Assembly (NCBI GenBank): GCA_937901445.1
Contig: CALDHY010000019.1
Span: 1 to 64,000, forward strand
Source: an uncultured Selenomonadales bacterium
Lineage (GTDB): Bacteria; Bacillota; Negativicutes; Selenomonadales; Selenomonadaceae
Length of the DNA: 64,000 nucleotides
Reading direction: 5' to 3'
Of the stretch, positions 33,801 through 43,179 are shown one piece after another. The translations under genes were made by a program, and so were the position numbers. Under the pieces are notes generated by a model that did no database searches, was not told the DNA's origin, and was given only the letters and a program-made list of their open reading frames with translations. Within the stretch, counting starts at the first letter, position 1, and each line of letters begins with the position of its first letter.

Positions 33801-35546
33801 ATGCCAAAAAAATTTTCAAAACTAATTGCGGCGGTATTGACGTTCGCAATATTTTTTTTACCGTTACGCGCAATGGCGGCGGATGCTTGGGCAGTGGCGG
33901 CACAAGCGGCGGGCGTTTGGGCGGTGTATAAATCAGTTTTAAAATCTATGCTTGAACTTGGAAACGACGTAAATGCGCAAATGGCGGCGCGTAAGCAAGA
34001 TATTGAAACTAACGGCACTGCCAAAAATCCCCGTGATATTCAAATTGTCAATGACGTTATGACGCGTTTAATAAATTCCGGCGCGTACGAATTGCGCGTT
34101 AATTCTTTGCCGTTCGTCTGGAATGTCAACGAGAGCGAAAAGTTTAACGCCGCTTGCTACCCTATGAATTACGTTACGGTAAATTTGGGCTTGCTGAAAA
34201 ATTTGAACTACGACGAAAATAAAATTGCCGCCGTTTTGGCGCACGAAATGACACACGGTATTGAGCAACATTCGGCGAAAATTTTTGCAAACGCAACGGC
34301 GCAACAAATGGGCGCGATAATGATTGGCGTAAATGTCGATAATGCAAATATTGACTGGAGCAAATTTGGCGGAATGGTCGGCTATTCAATCGCAAAAAGT
34401 GTAATCGTGCCCGCCGAATACGCGGCTGACGAAGGCGGCTTTTACCTTATGACAAGCGCGGGCTTTAATCCCGGCGGCGGCGCGGCGGCTATGGCGCGTA
34501 TGGATTATTATTTTCGATATGAAACGCGGGATTTTTTGGAATTTGACGCGCACGATAAACCGGGTGAACAAACTTTTTCAGACCATCCTGAAACTGAAAT
34601 GCGCGAGCAAAAACTTTCACAACTTTTGACAGATTACAGTTGCGGGCACGTTACGGTAAAAAAAGTCGAACGCTCCTATAAAGTTTTCATTGACGGCAAA
34701 GAAATTTACACGGCAAATTATAATAACGCCGCCGATAACGCCTATTATTTCGCCGGAGGATTGGCGCGGGCTTTTCACGATTATAATTCTGTTGACGAAT
34801 GGAACTTTCGCAAGGGCGCGGGTACAAGCACAGATTTTTTAAATGACGAAAAGGCTTTTAAGCAGGTTAGGGAAATTGCTTTTCTGGAAAATATCGGCAG
34901 TAAAATTCAAGCCGCCGTAACTTTAGCTTACAAAAATGAAAATCCCAAAACTCGCCAAAAATATTTTGACGCAGAAAAAAAACGCCTTGCCGCGTGGCAA
35001 AAAGTTAAAGCTGAAAGTCTCAACGCGCAAAAAAAATTTGCAAAACAACTTAGAATTAACGCTGACGCTTACAGCGATTACGGCGAAGGTCAACTTGCCT
35101 TGAAAGAAATTGAACGCGCCATTGCGGCGAAAAATCAAGATGACTTGCCTGAATGTTTGTCGATACGCGGGCGCGCTAAGGCTGTTTGCGGCGATTTTAC
35201 CGGCGCGCTTGCTGATTGTAACGACGCCCTCGCGCAGGATTCAAAAAATCTGTACAACTTTTTAAATCGTGCCGACGTTTATAAAATGCGCGGCGATATT
35301 GCACTTGCTCTGAAAGATATTGATACTGCGCTGAAAATTGATGATAAAGTTGCAGTTTCGTACAAATTGCGCGGTGAAGTTTTTGATAAAGTTGGTGACG
35401 CTGTAAAGGCTGAAGAAAATTACCGCCGTTGCTACGAATTGACGAAAAAAAATCCGTACTCAATCCCTGAAAAATATCTTGAAAAGATTGACGCGGACGC
35501 TTACAAAAAAATGAAAGACGCCGAAGCTAAAAGGGATAAGGAATAA
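33801..35546 (+). CDS. M48-family metalloprotease with TPR tail
   Basis: An exported or membrane-anchored protease of 581 residues. A signal sequence (1-26, ending AMA) is followed by an M48 peptidase domain with HEMTH at 148-152 and a downstream AADEGGFYL that supplies the third zinc ligand. Its C-terminal third (about 420-560) has tetratricopeptide repeats (ALADCNDALAQDSKNLYNFL and similar). This is the BepA/YfgC-like layout, whose known role is quality control of outer-membrane proteins; that role fits a diderm but is inferred. Its stop codon adjoins a heptamer tract. Confidence 0.88.
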   Translation: MPKKFSKLIAAVLTFAIFFLPLRAMAADAWAVAAQAAGVWAVYKSVLKSMLELGNDVNAQMAARKQDIETNGTAKNPRDIQIVNDVMTRLINSGAYELRVNSLPFVWNVNESEKFNAACYPMNYVTVNLGLLKNLNYDENKIAAVLAHEMTHGIEQHSAKIFANATAQQMGAIMIGVNVDNANIDWSKFGGMVGYSIAKSVIVPAEYAADEGGFYLMTSAGFNPGGGAAAMARMDYYFRYETRDFLEFDAHDKPGEQTFSDHPETEMREQKLSQLLTDYSCGHVTVKKVERSYKVFIDGKEIYTANYNNAADNAYYFAGGLARAFHDYNSVDEWNFRKGAGTSTDFLNDEKAFKQVREIAFLENIGSKIQAAVTLAYKNENPKTRQKYFDAEKKRLAAWQKVKAESLNAQKKFAKQLRINADAYSDYGEGQLALKEIERAIAAKNQDDLPECLSIRGRAKAVCGDFTGALADCNDALAQDSKNLYNFLNRADVYKMRGDIALALKDIDTALKIDDKVAVSYKLRGEVFDKVGDAVKAEENYRRCYELTKKNPYSIPEKYLEKIDADAYKKMKDAEAKRDKE

Positions 35547-35577
35547 GGGTTAAGGGTTAAGGGTTAAGGGCTAGGGA
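35544..35577 (+). repeat. TTAAGGG heptamer tract at the M48 stop codon
   Basis: Four GGGTTAA-type heptamers starting at the TAA stop (35544-35546), followed by GGGCTAGGG. Same class as the tracts at 12251 and 30017. Confidence 0.7.
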
Positions 35578-35591
35578 ATTTTCATTAATCT

Positions 35592-36290
35592 CTAACTTTG
35601 CCAAAATTCGCCCGTCAAAATATTGAGGCAAGAAAGATAACCGTTAAAATCTTTTGCGCGCGTATCCAGCAATAAAATATTTTTGTGAGGAATTCTTACC
35701 GGCTGAAGTGTATCAAGTTCCCTAAATTGCGGAAAAAGTTGCTTAATCTTTCGCGGGCTTTTGTGCCCCATAATAATTACCGCGTCGCCGTTGTATTCTT
35801 CAAGAAATATTTCTAAACAGTAGCCGATTAAACTTTCTTTGCTTTGATTGTCTAAAGATTGACGCGGGTTAATTCCGCCGTGACAGAAAAAATAATCTCT
35901 GCCGCCAATTTTTATTTTATAGTACAGCGGCAAAATTTCAATGAATCTGCAAACGCCGTTGAAAAGTTCGGATTCTGCAGGCGTTGTCGGTTTAAATTCG
36001 TTTTGCAAATAATCTTTAAGGGCAAAGTCTACATTGCCGGGCAAAACTACAATATTTTCGTTTTGATTCTGTTGAGCAAGCCAACTTAAAACTTGTAAAT
36101 CTTGGTTGCCGCCTTCGACGTAATCGCCCAAAAAAATTACAAGGTCTTCATTCGTTACAGAAAGTTTTTTCCACAGTGAAATTAATTTATCAAAACAGCC
36201 GTGAATATCGCCAATAGCAAAAATTCTTTTGTACGGCGTATCATTTTTTGCAGGAATTAAATCAGCCATTGCGGTAAAATTTTTTTTCAA
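35592..36290 (-). CDS. Calcineurin-like metallophosphatase, divergent motifs
   Basis: A PP2A-like serine/threonine-phosphatase-type protein of 232 residues. GDIHGCFDKL and FLGDYVEGG supply metal ligands, but the family's GNHE is replaced by GNVD, and GDxVDRG reads GDYVEGG. A CHGG and an MGHK follow normally. Loss of the GNHE histidine, the usual proton donor and phosphate contact, makes the activity uncertain. The start is TTG 36290, 8 nt after AAGGAG; GTG 36299 overlaps that site and is less likely. A terminator lies just upstream, so it has its own promoter. Confidence 0.8.
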   Translation of the reverse strand: MKKNFTAMADLIPAKNDTPYKRIFAIGDIHGCFDKLISLWKKLSVTNEDLVIFLGDYVEGGNQDLQVLSWLAQQNQNENIVVLPGNVDFALKDYLQNEFKPTTPAESELFNGVCRFIEILPLYYKIKIGGRDYFFCHGGINPRQSLDNQSKESLIGYCLEIFLEEYNGDAVIIMGHKSPRKIKQLFPQFRELDTLQPVRIPHKNILLLDTRAKDFNGYLSCLNILTGEFWQS

Positions 36291-36307
36291 ATTCAACACT
36301 CCTTAAC

Positions 36308-36345
36308 AAAAAACACCCCCGATAAATTTTGGGAGGTGTTTTTTA
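36308..36345 (-). terminator. Terminator behind the LysR / 104-residue gene pair
   Basis: AAAAAACACCCCC (36308-36320) pairs with GGGAGGTGTTTTTT (36331-36344) around a short loop. On the minus strand it follows the stop of the gene ending at 36349. Confidence 0.85.
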
Positions 36346-36348
36346 ATT

Positions 36349-36663
36349 TCAATAATGCGGATGAAGTTTGACGTACTCGACGGGACGGCTCCAATCTACG
36401 TGAACGCCGGTATTTTCCCAAAGGCGCGTCAAGGCAATTTTCAAACTTTCGGCGTCTGCTTGAGGGTTTATTTGTTCTGCCGTAAAATCTAAAAGTGTTT
36501 CGTGCGGAATTTTAATTTCATGAACTTCAGATAAAAATTTTTCAGCCTTGCGCTTGCCTTCCTCATCGCCGAGTACAACGATAACTTTTTGGGTTGCCTC
36601 GTCAAATTCGACGTAGCCCAAATTTTCGCCGTAACTTATTGCCACGCTAAAATTTTCAGTCAA
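36349..36663 (-). CDS. Conserved small protein of unknown function
   Basis: A 104-residue acidic protein with alternating beta and alpha segments (FSVAISYGENLGYVEFDEAT, KVIVVLGDEEGKRKAEKFL) and no signal peptide or membrane segment. I do not recognise the family. The TTG start at 36663 follows GGGAGGTG and overlaps the stop codon of the lysR gene by 4 nt, so it is translationally coupled to it and probably real. A terminator follows. Confidence 0.7.
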   Translation of the reverse strand: MTENFSVAISYGENLGYVEFDEATQKVIVVLGDEEGKRKAEKFLSEVHEIKIPHETLLDFTAEQINPQADAESLKIALTRLWENTGVHVDWSRPVEYVKLHPHY

Positions 36664-37553
36664 GATTTCACCTCCCGACTTTGCAAAAGTTCGTTAAAAA
36701 ATTTTAAAAATCGAGTACCGAGCGGCGACAATTCCTTAAATCTGTTCCACGCCAATACTATTTTAAATCTTACGGGCGGCTCCACCGGCACGGCTTTAAA
36801 ATTCGCAGAATCAGTCAAAACAAATTTTGGCAACAGCGAAACTGCCACGCCGCCGGAAACTAAATCTTTGATTGTCTTTAGTTGTGAAGTACTCAATAAA
36901 ATATCCGGCACAAATCCTGCGTCCGCCGAAAGTTTCATTGTTATAAAGTGCTGAACTGTTCGAGTTGGTTGCAAGATAAATTTTTCGCCGTTCAATTCTT
37001 CAAACGAAATTTTTTTAGCCTGCGCGAGTCTGTGATTGTGCGGCAAGCATAAATAAAATTCGCTGTCCAATAATTTTAGCGAGTGTTTTAAATGTTCATC
37101 GACGCGCAATAAAATTATTCCAAAATCTAAAAAATCGCTGTCTAATTTTTCGTGTACCGAAATTGAGTCGTTGCACTCTTGCAAATCCAGCAAAATATTT
37201 GGGTGCGCCGCTTGAAACTTCATAAAAAAAATTGGGAACAGGTACGATTCAACCATTGGCGGCACGCCTAATTTGACAACGCCGCCGTTTGACGATTGAA
37301 AACGCTCCATACTTAACTGCGCCGTTTGTACGTCTTGCAGAATTTTTTTTGCGTGTAACAAAAATATTTGCCCCGCTTCTGTCAAGGCAACGTGTTTTTG
37401 GCTGCGGTCGAAAAGCAACAAATTTAATTCCGCTTCCAACGCTTGAATCGCCTTTGTAACTGAAGGCTGCGAAACGTGCAGGAAGTGCGCCGCCTTTGTA
37501 AAATTTTCAAGTGAACTTACCGCGCAAAAATATTCCAGCTGTCGTAGATCCAT
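36660..37553 (-). CDS. LysR-family transcriptional regulator
   Basis: A 297-residue regulator with an N-terminal winged helix-turn-helix (MDLRQLEYFCAV, then FTKAAHFLHVSQPSVTKAI, residues 1-60) and a periplasmic-binding-like effector domain. ATG 37553 is chosen because GAGGTG stands 6 nt upstream; a GTG three codons earlier lies within that site. It sits just behind thrB on the same strand (10-nt gap), which suggests co-transcription with hom-thrB, although the target genes and effector are unknown. Confidence 0.93.
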   Translation of the reverse strand: MDLRQLEYFCAVSSLENFTKAAHFLHVSQPSVTKAIQALEAELNLLLFDRSQKHVALTEAGQIFLLHAKKILQDVQTAQLSMERFQSSNGGVVKLGVPPMVESYLFPIFFMKFQAAHPNILLDLQECNDSISVHEKLDSDFLDFGIILLRVDEHLKHSLKLLDSEFYLCLPHNHRLAQAKKISFEELNGEKFILQPTRTVQHFITMKLSADAGFVPDILLSTSQLKTIKDLVSGGVAVSLLPKFVLTDSANFKAVPVEPPVRFKIVLAWNRFKELSPLGTRFLKFFNELLQSREVKS

Positions 37554-37563
37554 TTTGCGCACC

Positions 37564-38508
37564 TCAACCTACAACGTACGCGCCGCGTGTATCCAAATCC
37601 AAAATCAAGGCGGCGGCTTGCACTTCATTTTTCTTGAACGCTTGAACCATTTCGACTGCGATATTATTTTCAATGTGTTTATCAACTGCCGAAAAAGCGA
37701 TAAGGCAAGGACCCGCGCCGCTTAAACAAACACCTAACGCGCCGGCTTTTTTTGCGGCTTGAAAAACTTCCTGCATACCCGGTACTAATTTTGTACGGTA
37801 CGGCTGATGAATTGCATCATCAAAAGCCGTTGTTAAGAAATTTTCTTTGCCGTTAATTAAGGCGGCGATTAACATTGACGCGCGCCCAATATTGAAAACG
37901 GCGTCTTTCATCGGTACACTTTTTGGCAAAACTTGACGCGCAACTCTTGTTGAAAGTGGAAAATCCGGCACGGCTACAACAAGTTTCAATCTGATTTTTG
38001 GCAGGAATGAAAAAGTTTGAACTTGCCCCTTATCAACAGTGCTGATTGTAAAGCCGCCGTAAATTGCCGGTGCAACGTTATCGGGGTGTCCTTCAATTTC
38101 GGTTGCAAATTTTAAAATTTCTTTACGGTTGAAAGGTTTACCGACAATTTCATTAGCCGCCGTCAATCCTGCAACAATCGCCGCCGCACTGGAGCCTAAG
38201 CCGCGCGACATTGGTATATGATTTTCCATTTTCAGAATTGCGCCCTTGAATTTTTCGGCGTTGCCGCTGCGCTCCAAAATCATTTTAGCCGCTTTCCAAA
38301 CAATATTTTTTTCGTCCGTAGGAATAGTTTCCGCGCCATCGCCCTTTGCCTCTACAATTAAATTATTTTCCTCAAGTAAGGTTAATTCTAAATCGTTGTA
38401 AATCGTGGCAGCAAGTCCCAAGCAGTCAAAGCCGGGACCGCAATTCGCAGAAGTTCCGGGCACTCTTACTGTAACTTTGTTTAAAATTTTATCTGAATCA
38501 TTTTCCAT
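37564..38508 (-). CDS. thrB: Homoserine kinase
   Basis: ThrB phosphorylates homoserine on the path to threonine. It is a GHMP kinase with the nucleotide loop PMSRGLGSSAAAI (99-111) and the N-terminal VRVPGTSANCGPGFDCLG. From ATG 38508 the protein has 314 residues. An upstream in-frame TTG (38538) adds ten residues without homology-like character. It lies behind hom with a 170-nt structured spacer, and thrC is divergent on the other side of hom. Confidence 0.95.
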   Translation of the reverse strand: MENDSDKILNKVTVRVPGTSANCGPGFDCLGLAATIYNDLELTLLEENNLIVEAKGDGAETIPTDEKNIVWKAAKMILERSGNAEKFKGAILKMENHIPMSRGLGSSAAAIVAGLTAANEIVGKPFNRKEILKFATEIEGHPDNVAPAIYGGFTISTVDKGQVQTFSFLPKIRLKLVVAVPDFPLSTRVARQVLPKSVPMKDAVFNIGRASMLIAALINGKENFLTTAFDDAIHQPYRTKLVPGMQEVFQAAKKAGALGVCLSGAGPCLIAFSAVDKHIENNIAVEMVQAFKKNEVQAAALILDLDTRGAYVVG

Positions 38509-38560
38509 AATCTCAACTCTCAAAGCGCAATGATTCAAAATCTGCGCGAGTATTTTTTAT

Positions 38561-38669
38561 ATAAGCCCGTAGAATCGATTTTAAGGCAGGTTAAAAATTT
38601 TTTAATAAAAAGTACCAAAAAGCTTTAAACTTTTCATCTAGACCCATTCAGGCGCGTGTACGGGCTTAT
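38561..38669 (-). other. Structured spacer between hom and thrB
   Basis: ATAAGCCCGTA (38561-38571) is an exact inverted repeat of TACGGGCTTAT (38659-38669), enclosing 87 nt. Inside are CGATTTTAAGGC (38576-38587) and TAGACCC (38639-38645), both also found at a similar distance in the ccmE/ccmC spacer (12739 and 12805). It may be an attenuator or a repeat element; no leader peptide was found. Confidence 0.5.
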
Positions 38670-38676
38670 TTTGCGC

Positions 38677-39966
38677 TTAACCTTCGACGCGCATTATACT
38701 TGAAATTTCGTCAACTGCCGAAAGTTTTTTCAATGAATCCTGCGCGATCAAAATATTTTTGTGTTTAACTTTGTGCGTAACGACAACCAATTCTGCATGC
38801 CCTTCAAGCGCGCTGTCAGTTTGTGCAACAGATTTTAAACTTACGCCTGCTTCACCAAATGCAGTTGCAACCGCGCCCAAAACGCCGGGCTTATCGTCAA
38901 CCAAAAGTCTGATATAGTATGAAGAAACAGTTTCTTCAAGCGGGCAAATTGGTTTTTGATTGTAGCAAGTGCAGCCGAAACGCCCGACACTGCCTGTTTG
39001 AATGCTTTTTGCAATTTCAATAATATCAGAAATAACGGCAGAGGCGGTCGGAAAACCTGCGCCGGGTCCAAAAAACATTGCCTCGTTGATAGGATAACCT
39101 TTAACAAAAATTGCATTGAAAACGCCGTTGACGCTTGCAAGCGGATGATTTTTGGGCAAAAGTACCGGATGAACTCGAACATCAACGCCCGCTTCAGATT
39201 CTTTACCAATAGCCAAAAGTTTTACAACGTAGCCTAATTTTCCGGCGTGCTGAATATCTTTTGGAGTAATTTTTGTGATACCTTCCATTGAAACATCTTC
39301 AAACTTGACGCGGGAATTAAAGGCAATTGACGCAAGAATAGCAATTTTGCGGGCGGCGTCTTTGCCTTCGACGTCAGCCGCAGGATTTGCCTCCGCGTAA
39401 CCTTTCGCCTGCGCCTCTTTCAAAACTGTATCATAATCTGCGCCGTCTTCAGTCATTTTGGTAAGCATGTAGTTGGTAGTTCCATTTACAATACCTAAAA
39501 TCTCTGTAATACGATTTGCCGTAAGTGAATTTTTCAGCGGCATAATAATTGGAATTGCGCCGCCGACTGACGCCTCAAATAAAAATTCAACTTTATTTTT
39601 ATCTGCCGCTGCGAATAATTCAGAGCCGAATTGAGCCACCGCGTCCTTATTTGCAGTAACTACACTTTTGCCATGCTCCATAGCTTGAAGCATAAAAGTT
39701 TTAGCCGCTTTTACGCCGCCGATTAATTCCACAACTATTGAAATTTCGTCATCATTCAAAATATCTTCAAAGTTGCTTGTGGCGGGCAAGCCTTTTTCTT
39801 GAAGGGCGGGTATTTCGTGCGGAAGTACCAAAATATTTTTAATTTGAATTTCAGTGCCTGCGCGTTGCGTGATAATATCTTTGTTATCAAAAAGCGTTTT
39901 GATAACGCTACCGCCAATGGTGCCTGCGCCCAAAATTCCAATTTTTGTAATTTGCTTTTCAGCCAT
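38677..39966 (-). CDS. hom: Homoserine dehydrogenase
   Basis: Reduces aspartate semialdehyde to homoserine, the branch point for threonine and methionine. The 429 residues have the NAD(P)-binding motif GILGAGTIGG (10-19), the catalytic-domain block NGTTNYMLTKM and EAQAKGYAEANPAADVEG, and a C-terminal ACT domain (about 350-425) for threonine feedback. CTGGAGG precedes the ATG. It is transcribed away from thrC. Confidence 0.97.
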   Translation of the reverse strand: MAEKQITKIGILGAGTIGGSVIKTLFDNKDIITQRAGTEIQIKNILVLPHEIPALQEKGLPATSNFEDILNDDEISIVVELIGGVKAAKTFMLQAMEHGKSVVTANKDAVAQFGSELFAAADKNKVEFLFEASVGGAIPIIMPLKNSLTANRITEILGIVNGTTNYMLTKMTEDGADYDTVLKEAQAKGYAEANPAADVEGKDAARKIAILASIAFNSRVKFEDVSMEGITKITPKDIQHAGKLGYVVKLLAIGKESEAGVDVRVHPVLLPKNHPLASVNGVFNAIFVKGYPINEAMFFGPGAGFPTASAVISDIIEIAKSIQTGSVGRFGCTCYNQKPICPLEETVSSYYIRLLVDDKPGVLGAVATAFGEAGVSLKSVAQTDSALEGHAELVVVTHKVKHKNILIAQDSLKKLSAVDEISSIMRVEG

Positions 39967-40113
39967 AAAAATTTATTCCTCCAGTTTAAATCTGAAAATT
40001 AATTAACAAAAAAATATTCGGCGGCGATTTTAATATTTCCTGCAACAGAAAAACTTTCCTATTTGTAAATAAAGTGCTACAATCTGATAAAAATATTTGA
40101 GGAGGAAAAGTTT

Positions 40114-41625
40114 TTGAAATATAAAAGTACTCGTACAAAAAATTCCCCGCCGCTTGAATCTTCTGAAGTAATTTTGAAAGGCATAGCTGATGACGGCGGC
40201 TTGTTCGTTCCTGAAACAATTCCAAAAGTTACACCGGACGAAATTAAATCTTTAATCGATAAAAATTACATTGGTCGCGCAGTTCCAATTTTGAAAAAAT
40301 TTTTAACAGATTTTACCGAAGATGAACTCTTTGAAAGTTGCGAACTTGCTTATGATTGGTTTGACGTCCCCTCGAAAGTGCCGCTTACAATTTTAATTCA
40401 AGATGAACAACATAAAGATTCACCTGTCGGCGTTATGGAGTTGTATCACGGCAACACAAGTGCTTTTAAGGATATGGCACTACAACTTTTGCCGCAATTA
40501 ATGACGCGGGCTTTAAAGAAAGTTGGCGAAACTAAGGAAATTTTAATTTTGGTTGCAACTTCCGGCGATACAGGCAAGGCGGCGTTGGCGGGCTTTGCTG
40601 ACGTACCGCAAACAAAAATTATGGTTTTCTATCCGGCAGACGGTGTAAGCAAAATTCAAAAACTTCAAATGGTTACTCAAGCCGGAAAAAATGTAAATGT
40701 TACGGCGGTTAAAGGGAATTTTGACGACTGCCAAAACGGCGTAAAAAAAATTTTTGCAGACGAAAATATTCGCGCAGAACTTGAAAAATCTAACGTTAAA
40801 TTGAGTTCAGCCAATTCAATTAATTGGGGGCGGCTTGTACCGCAAATTTGCTATTATTTCGCTTCATATGCAGAATTTGTAAAATCCGGCGCAATTAAAC
40901 TTGGTGCGAATGTTAATATTGCAGTTCCCACCGGTAATTTTGGAAACATTTTAGCCGCGTACTATGCAAAAAGAATGGGCTTGCCCGTCAAGAAATTAAT
41001 TTGCGCGTCGAATGTCAATCACATTTTGACAGACTTTTTTAAAACCGGGATTTACGACCGCAACAGGGATTTTTATAAAACTATTACGCCTTCAATGGAT
41101 ATTTTAATTTCCAGCAACCTTGAAAGACTTTTGTACCATGAAACGGGCGGCGATACAGAGCGCGTTAAAAATTTTATGCAAGAATTAAACTCAACCGGCA
41201 AATACAAAATTGACACGCCGCTTAAAAAGAAACTCGACAAAATTTTTTATGCAGATTACGCCACTGAAGAAGAAACTTTGGAAGCTATAAAATTGGTTTT
41301 CGGCACTTACAAATATCTTATTGATACTCATACAGCCGTTGCAATGAGTGTTGTCGAAAAATACCGCAAAAATACGGGTGATATGTTGCCGGTACTTCTT
41401 GCTTCAACTGCAAGCCCGTTCAAATTTACCGGCGCGGTACTTTCTGCATTGGGCGAATCTACAGAAAAAATTGACGAACTCGCACAACTTGACAGATTGA
41501 GTTTAATTACAAATAAAGACATACCGCGTAACCTTGCCTCTCTTGCTACGGCGAAAGTTTTACACGAAAATATTTGCAATAAAGACGAAATGGCGGACTG
41601 CGTTTTAAAGTTTGCCGCTCAATGA
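40114..41625 (+). CDS. thrC: Threonine synthase
   Basis: ThrC is a PLP enzyme converting O-phosphohomoserine to threonine. The 503 residues belong to the longer yeast/E. coli-type class. PLP-binding Lys is K119 in HGNTSAFKDMALQ, and the phosphate loop PTGNFGNILA is near residue 272. The start is TTG 40114, 8 nt after GGAGGAA. A TACAAT box at 40078-40083 may be its promoter, in the 147-nt gap divergent from hom. Confidence 0.97.
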   Translation: MKYKSTRTKNSPPLESSEVILKGIADDGGLFVPETIPKVTPDEIKSLIDKNYIGRAVPILKKFLTDFTEDELFESCELAYDWFDVPSKVPLTILIQDEQHKDSPVGVMELYHGNTSAFKDMALQLLPQLMTRALKKVGETKEILILVATSGDTGKAALAGFADVPQTKIMVFYPADGVSKIQKLQMVTQAGKNVNVTAVKGNFDDCQNGVKKIFADENIRAELEKSNVKLSSANSINWGRLVPQICYYFASYAEFVKSGAIKLGANVNIAVPTGNFGNILAAYYAKRMGLPVKKLICASNVNHILTDFFKTGIYDRNRDFYKTITPSMDILISSNLERLLYHETGGDTERVKNFMQELNSTGKYKIDTPLKKKLDKIFYADYATEEETLEAIKLVFGTYKYLIDTHTAVAMSVVEKYRKNTGDMLPVLLASTASPFKFTGAVLSALGESTEKIDELAQLDRLSLITNKDIPRNLASLATAKVLHENICNKDEMADCVLKFAAQ

Positions 41626-41718
41626 TTTTTTCAATTTTTGATGCTTAATATCCGGCTTGCCATTGACTAAAAAAAATTCTATAATTCTTCCAACAAACTT
41701 TGAACGGAGGGAATTTCT

Positions 41719-43179
41719 ATGAAAAAATTGCTGTCGGCAACTGCGGCAGCTTTTTTTATTGCGGCAAATGTTCAAGCCGCGCCAATGACTTTGAATGTAC
41801 ATAATTCTGATTTACGCTCAACTATTATGATGGTTGCTCGCGCAGGCGGTATAAATATTTCTGTCGATGATTCTGTTGAAGGCAAAATTTCTATGTCAAT
41901 CTTTGACACAGAACCGGAAAAAATCCTTGACATTATCGCCAAAACTAAAAATTTAAATTTGTTAAAAGACGGCAACACTTACATTCTTACCACAAAATTA
42001 AATGGCGGCGCGTTAATGCAAAGTTACGTTTTGCCAATAAAATTTGGCGACGCCGAAACTTTACGAAAGGCGGTTGTCATGTCATTGGATCCTGACGTTG
42101 AAACAATCGCCGACCAAGTGACGCGCACAAGAAATAATGACGGCTCCTATACTTACCGCTACAGCTACCGTGAAAATGATTCTGAAACAGGGCATTCAAA
42201 CATGCAAATGCAAAAAATTAAACGTGAAGACCGCGTTTCAGTTAATCCCGATGTCAACGCAATAATTTTATTCGGTACAGAGGCAGAATACGAACGCGCA
42301 AAAAATCTTTTGGCAGAATTGGACGTTGAACTCAAGCAAGTTTCAGTTGAGGCGCGTATTTTGGCGATTGATAAAAACGCAAGTAAAAATTTGGGCGTCG
42401 AATGGTTTTGGTCAACCGTGCCGCAATACCCCGAACGTAACATTGAATACCACGAGACAGAATATAATTCTAACGGTACTTTGAGAAGACAAGGTTACCT
42501 TGAAGAAGAATACACGCGCCAAGCAAACGATTCTACCGGTTACGGGATAATTCAATTTGGGCGCGGACCTGAAGGTATTCCCTTTGAAATGTATTACGGC
42601 GCAAAAATTAACGCGCTCATTACAAACGGCAAGGCTAAAATTCTTTCCCGCCCAAATGTAACGACGATTCAAGGACATGAGGCAATTATTAATGTTGGAA
42701 GTTCCGTACCAATTCCGCGTGAATCTGTTACAAATTCTACAACTACAACTTCATTTGAATATCGAGACGCGGGAATAATTTTGAAGTACACGCCGCGCGT
42801 AAATGTTGACGGTACAATTACTGCCACGATTCATACTGAAGTTAGCACGCCGCAATACGTCGAAGATTTAAAAGCTTACCAATTCAACACGCGCTCGGCA
42901 GATACGGTTGTTACAGTACGTGACGGGCAACCTATGGTTATTGGCGGGCTTATTGGCGCAGAGGAAGCTAAAAATATCAGCAAAATTCCATTTTTGGGAG
43001 ACTTGCCAATTTTGGGCGCGCTTTTTAGAAATCACCGAAAAAGTAAAACTGAATCTGAATTGCTGATTTTTTTGACGGCGCACGTAATTAACGGCGCGGG
43101 CGTCGGCGTTCCAAAAAATGTAAGGTATTCTGTACCGGCGGGCGTCGCACCGCACGAAATGTTAGAAGGCAACCATTAA
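41719..43179 (+). CDS. Secretin family protein (type II/IV pilus or secretion)
   Basis: A 486-residue outer-membrane secretin. A signal peptide (1-20, ending VQA) is followed by a short N-domain (HNSDLRSTIMMVARAGGINI, about 27-95) and one NolW-like domain (about 100-210). The C-terminal secretin domain carries the conserved PNVTTIQGHEAIINVGSSVP and ends with LLIFLTAHVI. It resembles PilQ/GspD C-terminal halves but has few N-domains. No other pilus or type II genes are adjacent, so it is an orphan here. GGAGGG precedes the ATG. Its 3' end overlaps the convergent siroheme gene by 18 nt. Confidence 0.9.
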   Translation: MKKLLSATAAAFFIAANVQAAPMTLNVHNSDLRSTIMMVARAGGINISVDDSVEGKISMSIFDTEPEKILDIIAKTKNLNLLKDGNTYILTTKLNGGALMQSYVLPIKFGDAETLRKAVVMSLDPDVETIADQVTRTRNNDGSYTYRYSYRENDSETGHSNMQMQKIKREDRVSVNPDVNAIILFGTEAEYERAKNLLAELDVELKQVSVEARILAIDKNASKNLGVEWFWSTVPQYPERNIEYHETEYNSNGTLRRQGYLEEEYTRQANDSTGYGIIQFGRGPEGIPFEMYYGAKINALITNGKAKILSRPNVTTIQGHEAIINVGSSVPIPRESVTNSTTTTSFEYRDAGIILKYTPRVNVDGTITATIHTEVSTPQYVEDLKAYQFNTRSADTVVTVRDGQPMVIGGLIGAEEAKNISKIPFLGDLPILGALFRNHRKSKTESELLIFLTAHVINGAGVGVPKNVRYSVPAGVAPHEMLEGNH

